From the NCBI RefSeq assembly GCF_018070575.1, contig NZ_JAGPXN010000003.1, positions 186,001 through 250,000 on the forward strand: a stretch of DNA of 64,000 bases, written 5' to 3'. Both the position numbers and the translations under genes were made by a program. Shown one piece after another: positions 39,677 to 48,427 of this stretch (positions are counted from its first letter, which is position 1; each line of letters opens with the position of its first letter). The notes under the pieces are model-generated. The model had not been told where the DNA came from. It made no database searches and was given only the letters and a program-made list of their open reading frames with translations. This stretch comes from Micromonospora sp. C31 (GTDB lineage Bacteria; Actinomycetota; Actinomycetes; Mycobacteriales; Micromonosporaceae).

Positions 39677-40120
39677 GTGACCGACCATCTGGTGCTGCGC
39701 CGGCAGGTGTGCTTCGCGCTCTACGCCGCGTCGCGCGCCCTCACCGACGTCTACCGGCCCGTCCTCGACGAGTTCGGTCTGACCTACCCGCAGTACCTGG
39801 TGCTGCTGGTGCTCTGGGAGCGCGACGACGCCCCCACGGTCTCCGAGCTCGGTGCCGCGCTGCGGCTGGACTCCGGCACGCTCTCCCCGCTGCTCAAGCG
39901 GCTGGAGGGGGCGGGGCTGGTCGTCCGGACCCGGTCGGCGCGCGACGAGCGGCGGGTGGAGGTGGGCCTGACCGGCGACGGGCGGGCCCTGCGGCACCGG
40001 ATGGCGGAGGTGCCGCTGCGGGTCGCGCTCGCCACGGGCCTCACCGAGGCGGAGCTGGTCGCCCTGCGCGACACCCTCACCCGGGTCACCGAGACGATCC
40101 ACCGACAGAAGGAGCAGTGA
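39677..40120 (+). CDS. ohrR: Organic hydroperoxide-sensing MarR-family repressor
   Basis: 147-residue winged-helix regulator. The redox-sensing cysteine is Cys12 (RRQVCFALYAASRALTDVYRPVLDEFGLTYPQYLVLLVLWE), in the N-terminal helix as in known OhrR proteins. The wing and recognition helix are TVSELGAALRLDSGTLSPLLKRLEGAGLVVRTRSARDERRVEVGLT. GTG 39677 is chosen for the promoter 6 nt upstream. It is followed directly by ohr, its usual target. Confidence 0.92.
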   Translation: MTDHLVLRRQVCFALYAASRALTDVYRPVLDEFGLTYPQYLVLLVLWERDDAPTVSELGAALRLDSGTLSPLLKRLEGAGLVVRTRSARDERRVEVGLTGDGRALRHRMAEVPLRVALATGLTEAELVALRDTLTRVTETIHRQKEQ

Positions 40121-40125
40121 CCATC

Positions 40126-40551
40126 ATGCAGGTGCTCTACACCGCGTCCGCCCGGGCCACCGGGGACGGTCGGGACGGCCACGTCCGCACCTCCGACGGC
40201 ACCGTCGACCTGGATCTGGCCGTGCCGAAGGAGATGGGTGGCGCCGGCGGCGCCGCCAACCCCGAGCAGCTCTTCGCGGCCGGCTACGCCGCCTGCTTCC
40301 ACTCGGCGCTGCGTCTGGTCGCCCGCAAGGCCAAGGTCGACGTCTCGGGTTCGGTCGTCGAGGCCGAGGTCGGCATCGGTGCCAACGGCAGCGGCGGCTT
40401 CGGGCTGGCCGTCACCCTCCTGGTGGACCTCCCGGCCGCCGAGCGGGCCGCCGCCGAGCAGGTCGTCGAGCAGGCGCACCGAGTCTGCCCCTACTCGAAC
40501 GCGACCCGCGGCAACGTCGAGGTGGCCCTCACCGTACGCGAGGCGCTGTGA
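40126..40551 (+). CDS. ohr: Organic hydroperoxide reductase Ohr
   Basis: 141-residue OsmC/Ohr-fold thiol peroxidase that reduces organic and fatty-acid hydroperoxides. Catalytic cysteines are Cys57 (AACFHSAL) and Cys121 (RVCPYSNA); the MQVLYTASA beginning and NPEQLFAAGYAACF are typical. ATG 40126 sits 11 nt after AAGGAG; an in-frame GTG at 40117 overlapping the ohrR stop is possible but only 2 nt from that site. It overlaps the following reductase gene (GTGA). Confidence 0.94.
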   Translation: MQVLYTASARATGDGRDGHVRTSDGTVDLDLAVPKEMGGAGGAANPEQLFAAGYAACFHSALRLVARKAKVDVSGSVVEAEVGIGANGSGGFGLAVTLLVDLPAAERAAAEQVVEQAHRVCPYSNATRGNVEVALTVREAL

Positions 40552-41549
40552 GCACCCGCAACCGCGAGATCCACCTCGCCTCCCGCCCGCAGGGCTGGCC
40601 GACGGCCGACAACTTCCGCCTCGTCGAGACCGACGTGCCGACCCCCGGCCCGGGTCAGATCGTGGTCCGCAACCGGTACATGTCGGTTGACCCGTACATG
40701 CGGGGCCGGATGAACGACGTCAAGTCGTACGTGCCGCCGTTCGCGCTCGACGCGCCGCTGGACGGCGGGGCGGTCGGCGAGGTCGTGGCCGGTGAGACCG
40801 AGGGCCTGCGGCCCGGCGACACCGTGCTGCACGGCCTCGGCTGGCGCGAGTACGCGCTGCTCGACGCGAAGGCCGCCCGGAAGGTCGACCCCGACCTCGC
40901 CCCGGTCACCGCCTACCTGGGCGTGCTGGGCATGACCGGCCTGACCGCGTACGCCGGGCTGCTGGAGGTCGCCGGGATGAAGCCGGGGGAGACCGTCTTC
41001 GTCTCCGCCGCCGCAGGCGCGGTGGGCAGCCTGGTCGGCCAGATCGCCAAGCTCAGGGGCGCGGCACGCGTGGTCGGCAGCGCCGGCTCGGCGGCCAAGG
41101 TCGAACGGCTGCGCGCGCTCGGCTTCGACGCCGCGTTCGACTACCACGACGGGCCCGTACGCGACTCGCTGAAGGCCGCCGCGCCCGACGGCGTCGACGT
41201 CTACTTCGACAACGTCGGCGGCGACCACCTCGAGGCGGCGATCTCCGCGATGAGGGTGCACGGCCGGGCCGCGATCTGCGGCATGATCGCGCAGTACAAC
41301 GACACCGAGCCCCCGGCCGCGCCGCGCAACCTGGCGCTGGTCATCGGCAAGCGGCTCACCCTGCGCGGCTTCCTGGTCGGCGACCACGGCCACCTGCGCG
41401 GCGAGTTCGTCCGCGAGATGGCCGGCTGGCTGCGCGACGGGAAGGTCTCCTACGACGAGACGGTCGTCGACGGCATCGAGGACGCCCCGGAGGCGTTCCT
41501 CGGCCTGCTGCGCGGCGAGAACCTCGGCAAGATGCTCGTCCGGGTGTGA
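40548..41549 (+). CDS. NADP-dependent oxidoreductase, zinc-independent MDR family
   Basis: 333-residue medium-chain dehydrogenase/reductase of the curcumin/prostaglandin/alkenal reductase group. It has RNRYMSVDPYMRGRM, LGMTGLTAYAGLLEVAGMKPGETVFVSAAAGAVG (nucleotide-binding AxxGxxG region), and YFDNVGGDHLEAAI. No catalytic-zinc ligands are present. Coupling to ohr suggests clearance of lipid-peroxidation-derived enals along with hydroperoxides (inference). The frame after its GTGA stop ends 10 nt before hisF, so no relay forms there. Confidence 0.9.
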   Translation: MSTRNREIHLASRPQGWPTADNFRLVETDVPTPGPGQIVVRNRYMSVDPYMRGRMNDVKSYVPPFALDAPLDGGAVGEVVAGETEGLRPGDTVLHGLGWREYALLDAKAARKVDPDLAPVTAYLGVLGMTGLTAYAGLLEVAGMKPGETVFVSAAAGAVGSLVGQIAKLRGAARVVGSAGSAAKVERLRALGFDAAFDYHDGPVRDSLKAAAPDGVDVYFDNVGGDHLEAAISAMRVHGRAAICGMIAQYNDTEPPAAPRNLALVIGKRLTLRGFLVGDHGHLRGEFVREMAGWLRDGKVSYDETVVDGIEDAPEAFLGLLRGENLGKMLVRV

Positions 41550-41644
41550 CCGGAAGCGCCGCTCCTGGCGCCACGGGTCCCGCTACGCGGTGGCCGGCCT
41601 CACCGGCCGGTCACCGCCGGGACCGGGAAGGATAGGCTCGCGGC

Positions 41645-42412
41645 ATGACGGTGGCGGTGCGGGTCATCCCGTGTCTCGACGTGGACGCCGGTCGGGTGGT
41701 CAAGGGGGTCAACTTCCTCGACCTGCGCGACGCCGGCGACCCGGTGGAGCTGGCGGCGGCGTACGACCGGGCCGGCGCGGACGAGCTGACCTTCCTCGAC
41801 GTCACCGCCTCCTCCAGCGACCGGGGCACGATGCTCGACGTGGTCCGCCGCACGGCGGAGTCGGTCTTCATCCCGCTCACCGTCGGCGGCGGCGTCCGGC
41901 AGGTCGCCGACGTCGACACCCTGCTGCGCGCCGGCGCGGACAAGGTCGGGGTGAACACCGCCGCGATCGCCCGCCCGGAGCTGATCGCCGAGATCGCCGA
42001 CCGCTTCGGCCGGCAGGTGCTGGTGCTCTCGCTGGACGTACGGCGCGCGCCCGGAGGCGGCACGCCCAGCGGGTTCGAGGTGACCACCCACGGCGGCCGG
42101 CGCGGCACCGGGCTCGACGCGGTCGGGTGGGCCCGCCGCGGCGCCGAGCTGGGTGCGGGCGAGATCCTGCTGAACTCGATGGACGCCGACGGCACCAAGG
42201 CCGGCTTCGACCTGGAACTCATCGGCGCGGTGCGCCGGGTGGTCGACGTTCCGGTGGTGGCCAGCGGCGGCGCCGGCGAGGTGGCGCACTTCGCGCCGGC
42301 GATCGGCGCCGGCGCCGACGCGGTGCTCGCCGCCAGCGTCTTCCACTTCGGCGAGCTGACCGTCGCCGAGGTCAAGGACGCGCTGCGCGGGGCCGGGCAC
42401 CCCGTCCGCTGA
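41645..42412 (+). CDS. hisF: Imidazole glycerol phosphate synthase, cyclase subunit
   Basis: 255-residue (beta-alpha)8 barrel making IGP and AICAR with ammonia from HisH. Catalytic Asp12 is in [18 protein letters not shown]; the second acid lies in [18 protein letters not shown]; phosphate loops are [12 protein letters not shown] and [16 protein letters not shown] ends 6 nt before the ATG, so it is probably transcribed independently and leaderless, which fits its separation from hisH. Confidence 0.97.
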   Translation: MTVAVRVIPCLDVDAGRVVKGVNFLDLRDAGDPVELAAAYDRAGADELTFLDVTASSSDRGTMLDVVRRTAESVFIPLTVGGGVRQVADVDTLLRAGADKVGVNTAAIARPELIAEIADRFGRQVLVLSLDVRRAPGGGTPSGFEVTTHGGRRGTGLDAVGWARRGAELGAGEILLNSMDADGTKAGFDLELIGAVRRVVDVPVVASGGAGEVAHFAPAIGAGADAVLAASVFHFGELTVAEVKDALRGAGHPVR

Positions 42413-42441
42413 CCGCCCGCGTGATCTGGCCGGCCGGCGCA

Positions 42442-42489
42442 ATCCGCCCGGTCCCTCCGGCCCGCGTGATCCGCCCGGTCCCTCCGGCC
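42442..42489. repeat. 27-bp period tandem repeat after hisF
   Basis: ATCCGCCCGGTCCCTCCGGCC occurs at 42442-42462 and again at 42469-42489 (21 of 21 identical) with a 27-bp period. It lies in the 99-nt gap between the converging hisF and winged-helix-like genes. Too short for a CRISPR; probably slippage-derived. Confidence 0.7.
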
Positions 42490-42511
42490 TGCCCGGCCCG
42501 TCGGTGCCCGC

Positions 42512-42973
42512 TCAGTCGCGGCGGGACCGGTTCTCGGGCGAACGCCGCGGCGCCGGGATCGACCGCACCACGTACTCCTGGACGGCGGCGGCGTGGTCGG
42601 CCTCCTCCAGCTGCCACTCCGCACTGACGGGGGCGTGCCGCCGCACCAGCACCCCCTGCACGGTGTCCACCGTGGTGGCCAGCCCGGCGCTCGGCCGGGT
42701 GCGCCAGAGGCGTTCACCGTCGGCGGTGATCCGGAACCAGCCGTCGGTGACGCTGACCAGCCCGGCCCCGACGAGGCGACGGACCGCCGCCTCCACCTCG
42801 TGCCGTTCGGGGATCGCCTGGTTGAGGTGGTCGGCGGTGGAGAGCACGTCGGCGAGGCGTACGCCCTCGGGGCGGCGGCTGGTCGCCGCGCGGCGGTGCC
42901 GTCCCGCACCGCTGGCGATCACCACCGAGACGAAGATCCAGGCATCGCTCCAGCGCCATCCGTTCTCCCCCAT
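42512..42973 (-). CDS. Small hypothetical protein with a winged-helix-like segment
   Basis: 153 residues. An N-terminal hydrophobic stretch (WSDAWIFVSVVIASGAG) is followed by VLSTADHLNQAIPERHEVEAAVRRLVGAGLVSVTDGWFRITADGERLWR, a helix-helix-wing pattern common in small actinobacterial winged-helix domains, and a variable tail. CAGAAT ends 6 nt before the ATG on its strand, suggesting a leaderless transcript. Related proteins in actinobacteria are uncharacterised. Function unknown. Confidence 0.7.
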   Translation of the reverse strand: MGENGWRWSDAWIFVSVVIASGAGRHRRAATSRRPEGVRLADVLSTADHLNQAIPERHEVEAAVRRLVGAGLVSVTDGWFRITADGERLWRTRPSAGLATTVDTVQGVLVRRHAPVSAEWQLEEADHAAAVQEYVVRSIPAPRRSPENRSRRD

Positions 42974-43122
42974 GCGAGGATTCTGCCGGGCGTGGCGTCC
43001 GAAGGGAACACCGGCGTCCGGCCCGTGTCCCCGGGACAGGGGTGGGCTCGGACGCGGCTCGGGGTGGCACTGGGGCGGTGCGCCCGGCCGGGTCCGCCGC
43101 CATCCCGGGGGCGGCGCGCGGG

Positions 43123-43779
43123 TCAGGCCGTGGGGAGCGGCGCGACCGGGCCCGCAGTGGGGCGGTCCTTCGGCCCGGCGACGGTGAACAGCGGCAGGAA
43201 GAGCTGGGTCAGCGGGCCGATGGCCAGCGCGTAGACGACCGTGCCGACGCCCACCGTGCCGCCCAGCAGCCAGCCCAGCGCCAGCACCGCGACCTCGATG
43301 ACGGTGCGGACGAGCCGGATCGAGCGGCCGGGCCGGCGGGCGACGTAGCCGGTCATCAGGCCGTCGCGGGGGCCGGGCCCGAGGCGGGCGCCGATGTAGA
43401 GCCCCGTCGCCGCCCCGTTGGCCACGATGCCGGCGACCAGCATCCCGGCCCGTACGCCCAGCGGCCCGCCGCCCGGCAGCAGCGCGAGCGCCGCGTCCAC
43501 CACCAGCCCGATCACCAGGACGTTGCTGACCGTGCCGAGGCCGGGGCGCTGGCGCAGGGGTATCCAGAGCAGCAGCACCAGCGCGCCCACCGCGATGGTG
43601 ACGATGCCGAAGGAGAGGCCGGTCAGCTCGGACAGGCCCTGGTGGAACACGTCCCACGGGTCGAGCCCCAGCCCCGATTCGATCATCAGGGCCATGCTCA
43701 CGCCGTAGAGGACGAGGCCCGCGTAGAGCTGGCTGAGCCGCCGCACGGAACGATGTCGGAGATTGCCAATCGGTGTCAC
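43123..43779 (-). CDS. YczE/YitT-like integral membrane protein
   Basis: 218 residues with five membrane segments. Family hallmarks are LYAGLVLYGVSMALMIESGLGLDPWDVFHQGLSELTGLSFG near the N-terminus and GLYIGARLGPGPRDGLMTGYVARR in the middle. Start GTG 43779 is chosen because TAGCGT lies 7 nt upstream on the coding strand. The gene diverges from a MocR regulator, an association known for the YczE/YczR pair in firmicutes and actinobacteria. Transport substrate unknown; a vitamin B6 or amine link is possible only by analogy. Confidence 0.87.
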   Translation of the reverse strand: MTPIGNLRHRSVRRLSQLYAGLVLYGVSMALMIESGLGLDPWDVFHQGLSELTGLSFGIVTIAVGALVLLLWIPLRQRPGLGTVSNVLVIGLVVDAALALLPGGGPLGVRAGMLVAGIVANGAATGLYIGARLGPGPRDGLMTGYVARRPGRSIRLVRTVIEVAVLALGWLLGGTVGVGTVVYALAIGPLTQLFLPLFTVAGPKDRPTAGPVAPLPTA

Positions 43780-43786
43780 CCATGCC

Positions 43787-43822
43787 ACGCTAAAGGCCAA
43801 TTAGCGCAGCGTAAGAGCCAAT
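43787..43822. promoter_or_regulatory. MocR-type direct repeats between yczE and its regulator
   Basis: GCCAAT occurs at 43796-43801 and 43817-43822, same orientation, 21 bp apart (two helical turns), with a third copy at 43765-43770 inside the yczE start. MocR proteins bind paired direct repeats, so these are the likely operator. The yczE -10 (TAGCGT, minus strand) is at 43787-43792, right beside the first repeat. Confidence 0.6.
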
Positions 43823-43837
43823 CCGGGGAGAGTGGCC

Positions 43838-45295
43838 ATGACGAGTCAGGTTAGGGGTGCGCAATTGGCCCGGCTCCTCGGCCAGTGGCATGCCCTTCCC
43901 GGCCGCCGCCGCAGCCCCGACTACGCCGCCCTGGCCGGTGCCGTACGCGGGCTGCTCGCCGACGGCCGGCTGCCGCTGGGCGTGCGGCTGCCCGCCGAGC
44001 GGGAGCTGGCCGAGGCGCTGAAGATCAGCCGGACCACGGTCACGGCCGCGTACCGGGAGCTGCGGGAGAGCGGGCACCTCGCCAGCCGGCGGGGGGCCGG
44101 CAGCTGGACGATGCTCCCGGGCACCCACCGGGTGGCGAGCACCGGGCTCTGGACCCCGCTGGACGACCGCGACATGATCGACCTCGGGGTCGCCGCGCTC
44201 GCCGCACCGCCCGAGCTGCTGCCGGCCGCCCGCGCGGCGGCCGAGGACCTGCCCCGTTACCTGGGCGGCGCCGGCTACCACCCGACCGGCATCATCGAGC
44301 TGCGCGAGGCGGTCGCCCGCGCCTACACCGCCCGGGGCCTGCCCACCTCGCCCGACCAGATCATGGTCACCAACGGCACCCAGCACGCCCTCGACCTGGT
44401 GCTCCGGCTGGCCCTGGCCCCCGGCGGCAACGTGCTGGTCGAGGCGCCCAGCTATCCGAACGCGCTGGCCGCGCTGGCCGCCCGCCGGGCCCGGATCACC
44501 ACCCACGGTCTGGCCGTCGAGGAGCCCGGATGGGACGCCGACCTGCTGCTCGGCGGCCTCCGGCAGGCGCGGCCCAAGCTGGCGTACCTGATCCCGGACT
44601 TCCAGAACCCGACCGGCCACCTGATGCCGGCGGCGCTGCGGGAACGGGTGGTGGCCACGGCGCACGCCGTCGGCACCGACCTGGTCGTCGACGAGTCCTT
44701 CGTGGACCTGCCGCTGGACGGGACCGTGCTGCCCCCGCCGACCGCCAGCTTCGACCGGCACTCCCGGGTCATCACCATCGGCGGGATGAGCAAGCCCTTC
44801 TGGGGCGGCCTGCGCATCGGCTGGGTCCGGGCCTCCGCCCCGCAGGTGCAGCGGCTCGCCGCCGCCCGCGTCGGCGTCGACATGGCCAGCCCCGTCCTGG
44901 ACCAGCTGGTCGCGGTGCACCTGCTCGCCGACGCGCCGGCCATCGTCGCCGCCCGCCAGGCCCAGCTGACCGCTCAGCGCGACGCGCTGCTCGCCGCGCT
45001 CGCGCAGCGCCTGCCCGAGTGGCGGGTCACCGTCCCGCACGGCGGGGTGACGCTCTGGGCCGAGCTCGACGGCCCGATCTCCAGCGCGCTGGCCCGGGCC
45101 GCCGAGGAGGTCGGCGTACGCCTGGCACCCGGCCCCCGGTTCGGCCTGGACGGCACGTTGGAACGCTTCCTGCGACTGCCGTTCACCCTCCCGGCCGCCG
45201 ACCTGGTCGAGGCGGTCGGGCGCATCGCGGCGGTCCGCTACGACCTGGACCGGGGCGGTCGGTCGCAGTGGCGGGAGCCGACGGTCATCGCCTGA
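43838..45295 (+). CDS. MocR/GntR-type PLP-dependent transcriptional regulator (YczR-like)
   Basis: 485 residues. The N-terminal GntR winged helix is at about 25-95 (GVRLPAERELAEALKISRTTVTAAYRELRESG). A linker joins it to a fold type I aminotransferase-like domain with MVTNGTQHALDLVLRLAL, DFQNPTGHLMP, VVDESFVDLPL and GGMSKPFWGGLRIGW, which holds the PLP lysine. ATG 43838 is 7 nt from GGGGAG and preferred over GTG 43832. It is divergent from yczE, its predicted target. Confidence 0.92.
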   Translation: MTSQVRGAQLARLLGQWHALPGRRRSPDYAALAGAVRGLLADGRLPLGVRLPAERELAEALKISRTTVTAAYRELRESGHLASRRGAGSWTMLPGTHRVASTGLWTPLDDRDMIDLGVAALAAPPELLPAARAAAEDLPRYLGGAGYHPTGIIELREAVARAYTARGLPTSPDQIMVTNGTQHALDLVLRLALAPGGNVLVEAPSYPNALAALAARRARITTHGLAVEEPGWDADLLLGGLRQARPKLAYLIPDFQNPTGHLMPAALRERVVATAHAVGTDLVVDESFVDLPLDGTVLPPPTASFDRHSRVITIGGMSKPFWGGLRIGWVRASAPQVQRLAAARVGVDMASPVLDQLVAVHLLADAPAIVAARQAQLTAQRDALLAALAQRLPEWRVTVPHGGVTLWAELDGPISSALARAAEEVGVRLAPGPRFGLDGTLERFLRLPFTLPAADLVEAVGRIAAVRYDLDRGGRSQWREPTVIA

Positions 45296-45335
45296 GGGGG
45301 GCCGGCGTTCGCTGCCCGCCCCCGGCCCTGCCCCG

Positions 45336-45377
45336 GACGCCGGTGACCCCGCGCCGCAGCGCGGGGTCACCGGCGTC
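45336..45377. terminator. 18-bp perfect hairpin, bidirectional terminator
   Basis: GACGCCGGTGACCCCGCG (45336-45353) pairs completely with 45360-45377 around a 6-nt loop. It lies between the converging MocR regulator and acyl-CoA ligase genes. No U-tract follows on either strand. Confidence 0.8.
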
Positions 45378-45383
45378 GCATGC

Positions 45384-47210
45384 TCAGAGTTCGGCCAGCG
45401 AGCCCGCGTACATCTTCTCGATCTCGCCGGCGAAGTTGCTCTCCACGCCGCGGCGCTTGATCTTCAGGGACGGGGTGATCTCCCCGTCCTCGATGGTCAG
45501 GTCGCGCGGCAGGATGGCGACCTTCTTGATCGTCTCCCAGCGGTTGAGCTTCGCGTTGAGCTCGGCCACGTAACCCTCGACCATGGCCTTCGCCTCCGGC
45601 GAGGAGACGATCTCGGTGTAGTCGCGGCCCTCCAACGGGGTGCCGACGGCCCAGCCCTTGATCGCCTCAGGGTCCAGCGTGACCAGCATCGTGCAGTAGT
45701 TGCGGGCCTGGCCGATCACCACCGCCTGGGAGGTGTACGGGCAGGTCGCCTTGAACAGCCCCTCGATGTGCGAAGGCGCGACGTACTTGCCGCCCGAGGT
45801 CTTGACCAGGTCCTTCTTCCGGTCGGTGATCTTCAGGTAGCCGTCGGCGTCCAGGGTGCCGATGTCGCCGGTGCGGAAGAAGCCGTCCTCGGTGAACGCG
45901 GCCGCGGTCTCCTCGGGCAGGTTGTGGTAGCCGCGCATCACCGGCCGGCCGCGCACCAGGATCTCTCCGTCGGTGTCGATCCGGCACTCCAGGTCGCCCA
46001 TCGCCTTGCCGACGGTGCCGATCCGCAGCCCGTCCGGCGGGTTGACGAAGTTGCCGGCGCTGGTCTCGGTGAGGCCGTAGCCCTCGGAGATCGGCAGGTT
46101 CGCCGCGGCGAAGAAGGTGGCGATCTCCGGGCTGAGCGGGGCGGCGCCGGAGACGAGGACCCGGATCCGGCCCCCGAGGCGGGCCTGGAGCTTGCTGAAC
46201 ACCAGCTTCTCGGCCACCGTGTACTTCAGCTTCAGCCCCGTCGGGACGGGCCTGCCGGCCTGCTCCAGGGCGACCTTCTCGGTACCGACCCGGACACCCC
46301 AGGCGAAGATCTTCGCCTTCGCGCCGCCGCTGGCCTGCGCGGTGGTCACCGCCTTGTTGTAGACCTTCTCGTAGACCCGGGGCGCGCCGCACATCAGCGT
46401 CGGGCGGATCACCGAGAGCAGCTCGACCAGCTTGTCGACCCGGCCGTCGACGTACGTCGGCAGGCCCACGTGGATCGCCCCGCAGAGCAGGGTCTTGCCG
46501 AACGAGTGCGACAGCGGCAGCCAGAGGTACTGCAGGTCGTTCTCGCGGAGCAGCCCCAGCTCGGCCTGCGCCACGCCCTCCCAGCACCAGCCGCCGTGCA
46601 GCAGCTCGACGCCCTTCGGGCGGCCGGTGGTGCCGGAGGTGTAGATCAGGGTGGCCAGGTGGTCGGGGCCGATCCCGGCGACCAGCGTGTCGATCAGGTC
46701 GGGCTGGGCGGCAAGGGCGCGGGCGCCCTGCTCCTCCAACTCGGCGAGGGTGAGCTGGGGGACGGCGGCGGCCGGGTCGGCGGCGCCGTCGAAGAGCACG
46801 ACGTGGGTCAGCGCCGGCAGGTCGGCGCCGGCGATCTTGGCGGCCTGGGCCGGGTCCTCGGCGAACAGCACGCGGGAGCCGGAGTCGGCGACGATGTAGG
46901 TCGCGTCGTCGGGCTCCGTGGTCGGGTAGACGGTGGTGGTCGCGCCACCGGCGCACATGATGCCGAGGTCGGCGATCACCCATTCGAGCCGGGTGTTCGC
47001 CAGGATCGCGACCGGATCCTCCAGGCCGACACCGAGGCCGTGCAGCCCGGCGGCGACCGCCTTGGCGCGACGGGCCATCTGCTCCCAGTTCAGCCAGACC
47101 GGGCCGGAGTCGTCGGGGGCCGGGTGGGCGAAAGCGTCACGGTCGGGGGACGCCGCCACGCGCTTGAGGAACATGTCGGGGATGGAACGGTACGGTACAT
47201 CGAGAGCCAT
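45384..47210 (-). CDS. Long-chain fatty-acid--CoA ligase (FadD15-like)
   Basis: 608-residue AMP-forming acyl-CoA synthetase. P-loop YTSGTTGRPKG is at residues 190-200. Further motifs are LPLSHSFGKTLLCGA, the A5 motif SEGYGLTETSAGNFV, A8 DGFFRTGDIGTLDADGYLKITDRKKDLVKTSGGKYV, and a C-terminal region with catalytic lysine in TPSLKIKRR. Size and motifs match long-chain (FadD15/FACL) enzymes rather than acetyl-CoA synthetases. It follows the terpene synthase on the same strand after 140 nt, but a biosynthetic link is not implied by the sequence. Confidence 0.93.
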   Translation of the reverse strand: MALDVPYRSIPDMFLKRVAASPDRDAFAHPAPDDSGPVWLNWEQMARRAKAVAAGLHGLGVGLEDPVAILANTRLEWVIADLGIMCAGGATTTVYPTTEPDDATYIVADSGSRVLFAEDPAQAAKIAGADLPALTHVVLFDGAADPAAAVPQLTLAELEEQGARALAAQPDLIDTLVAGIGPDHLATLIYTSGTTGRPKGVELLHGGWCWEGVAQAELGLLRENDLQYLWLPLSHSFGKTLLCGAIHVGLPTYVDGRVDKLVELLSVIRPTLMCGAPRVYEKVYNKAVTTAQASGGAKAKIFAWGVRVGTEKVALEQAGRPVPTGLKLKYTVAEKLVFSKLQARLGGRIRVLVSGAAPLSPEIATFFAAANLPISEGYGLTETSAGNFVNPPDGLRIGTVGKAMGDLECRIDTDGEILVRGRPVMRGYHNLPEETAAAFTEDGFFRTGDIGTLDADGYLKITDRKKDLVKTSGGKYVAPSHIEGLFKATCPYTSQAVVIGQARNYCTMLVTLDPEAIKGWAVGTPLEGRDYTEIVSSPEAKAMVEGYVAELNAKLNRWETIKKVAILPRDLTIEDGEITPSLKIKRRGVESNFAGEIEKMYAGSLAEL

Positions 47211-47350
47211 CGCTGTAGCCGCCTTCGGGGGGTGGAGACGTGACAGCGGTCACGTCGGCGTTCGTTACCGAAGGGTATTGCCTGCGCCCGGCCATCGGCT
47301 AGCCCTGTCGATCACGGCTGGGCCACGGCTCGGCAGATGGAACGCCCGGC

Positions 47351-48304
47351 TCAGGCGTACCGGGCCGCCCGCAGCGACCAGTCGTAGGTGGCGCGGATCC
47401 AGTTGCGCCGGGCGGTGAGGGCGGTCCGCAGACCGTCGTCGCCGACGGTGAGCAGTGCCGTCTCCGTCGCCAGGTAGGTCGACAGGGCCTCGTTGAACCG
47501 GTCGGCCGCCGCCCGCAGCGCCGCCGACTCGTCGCCGTCCGTCCGCCCCGCGGCGAGCACCGCGACCAGGTTGTGCGCGTCCGGCCGGCTGAGGTGCTCC
47601 TTGCCGTACGAGAAGACGTCGTTGCACCAGCAGACCAGGTCGGCGGCGAGCAGGTCGAGGGCGACCAGCGACGGCTCGGTGCGGTGGGCCGCGCCCGGCG
47701 GAGTCCCGCCGGCCAGTTCGGTCAGGGTGAAGCTGGGGTGGACCGCGCCGGTGTGCCGGCGCATCTGGGCGTACTCGGCCAGCCCCGGCACGCGCCCGTG
47801 CTCCCGGTTGGCCGCCTCCCACAGCAGCGCCAGCAGATACTCCCGCACCTCCCCGGCGAAGCGCAGCAGCGCCGTCGGCCCGCCGGCGGCGCGGGCCCGC
47901 CGGCACAGGTCGCCGAGCGCCTCGCCGAGCGGCCCGGCCGCGGTCACCGGCCCGTCGGCCCGACCGCCCTGCCCGTCGAGCACGTCCAGCAGGGCGGCGA
48001 CGGTCGGTGCCAGCCGGGTGGGGGAGGCGCCGAGGCCGTCCTCGTCGCAGGCGTCGTCCATCACGAACAGCCAGGAGATCAGGTCGGCGAGCAGCCGCAA
48101 CCCGTCGACCGGGCCGTCCGGGTAGGCCCGCCCGGCCAGTCCGGCGGCGTCGGCCCGGTGTAGTCGGTGCAGCCCGTGCCCGTTACTGATCAGTCCGTGG
48201 CCGAGCGCCCACTCCGTGCTCTCCCGCGCCACCCGCTCGGTGGCGTCGTGTTGGCGCTCGGGAAAGGGGGGTTCCCGTAGCGCCGAGACCGCAAAGGTCC
48301 GCAT
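47351..48304 (-). CDS. Class I terpene synthase
   Basis: 317-residue bacterial terpene cyclase. The Asp-rich motif is MDDACDED (Asp83, Asp84, Asp87) and the NSE triad NDVFSYGKE uses Asn228, Ser232 and Glu236. The C-terminal RY pair (AARYA) that binds diphosphate is present. The size fits sesquiterpene synthases. ATG 48304 has AGGGGG 5 nt upstream; a longer frame to 48397 lacks support. No prenyltransferase or P450 gene adjoins, so the product cannot be predicted and may be released unmodified as a volatile. Confidence 0.9.
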   Translation of the reverse strand: MRTFAVSALREPPFPERQHDATERVARESTEWALGHGLISNGHGLHRLHRADAAGLAGRAYPDGPVDGLRLLADLISWLFVMDDACDEDGLGASPTRLAPTVAALLDVLDGQGGRADGPVTAAGPLGEALGDLCRRARAAGGPTALLRFAGEVREYLLALLWEAANREHGRVPGLAEYAQMRRHTGAVHPSFTLTELAGGTPPGAAHRTEPSLVALDLLAADLVCWCNDVFSYGKEHLSRPDAHNLVAVLAAGRTDGDESAALRAAADRFNEALSTYLATETALLTVGDDGLRTALTARRNWIRATYDWSLRAARYA

Positions 48305-48427
48305 GGTGCCCCCTGTCGCGCTGTCCCACCCGGGATCGCGCGGGACAGCGTACGGGAGCAGGGATCGGTCGCGATCGTTGGGGAGGCGCCTGCTCACGCT
48401 GCGCTGTGACCGTTTGCGTGCAGTGCG

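Noticed and set aside
42442..42489. Tandem repeats after hisF as a possible CRISPR remnant
   Set aside because: Fewer than two full 27-bp units, no unique spacers and no cas genes.
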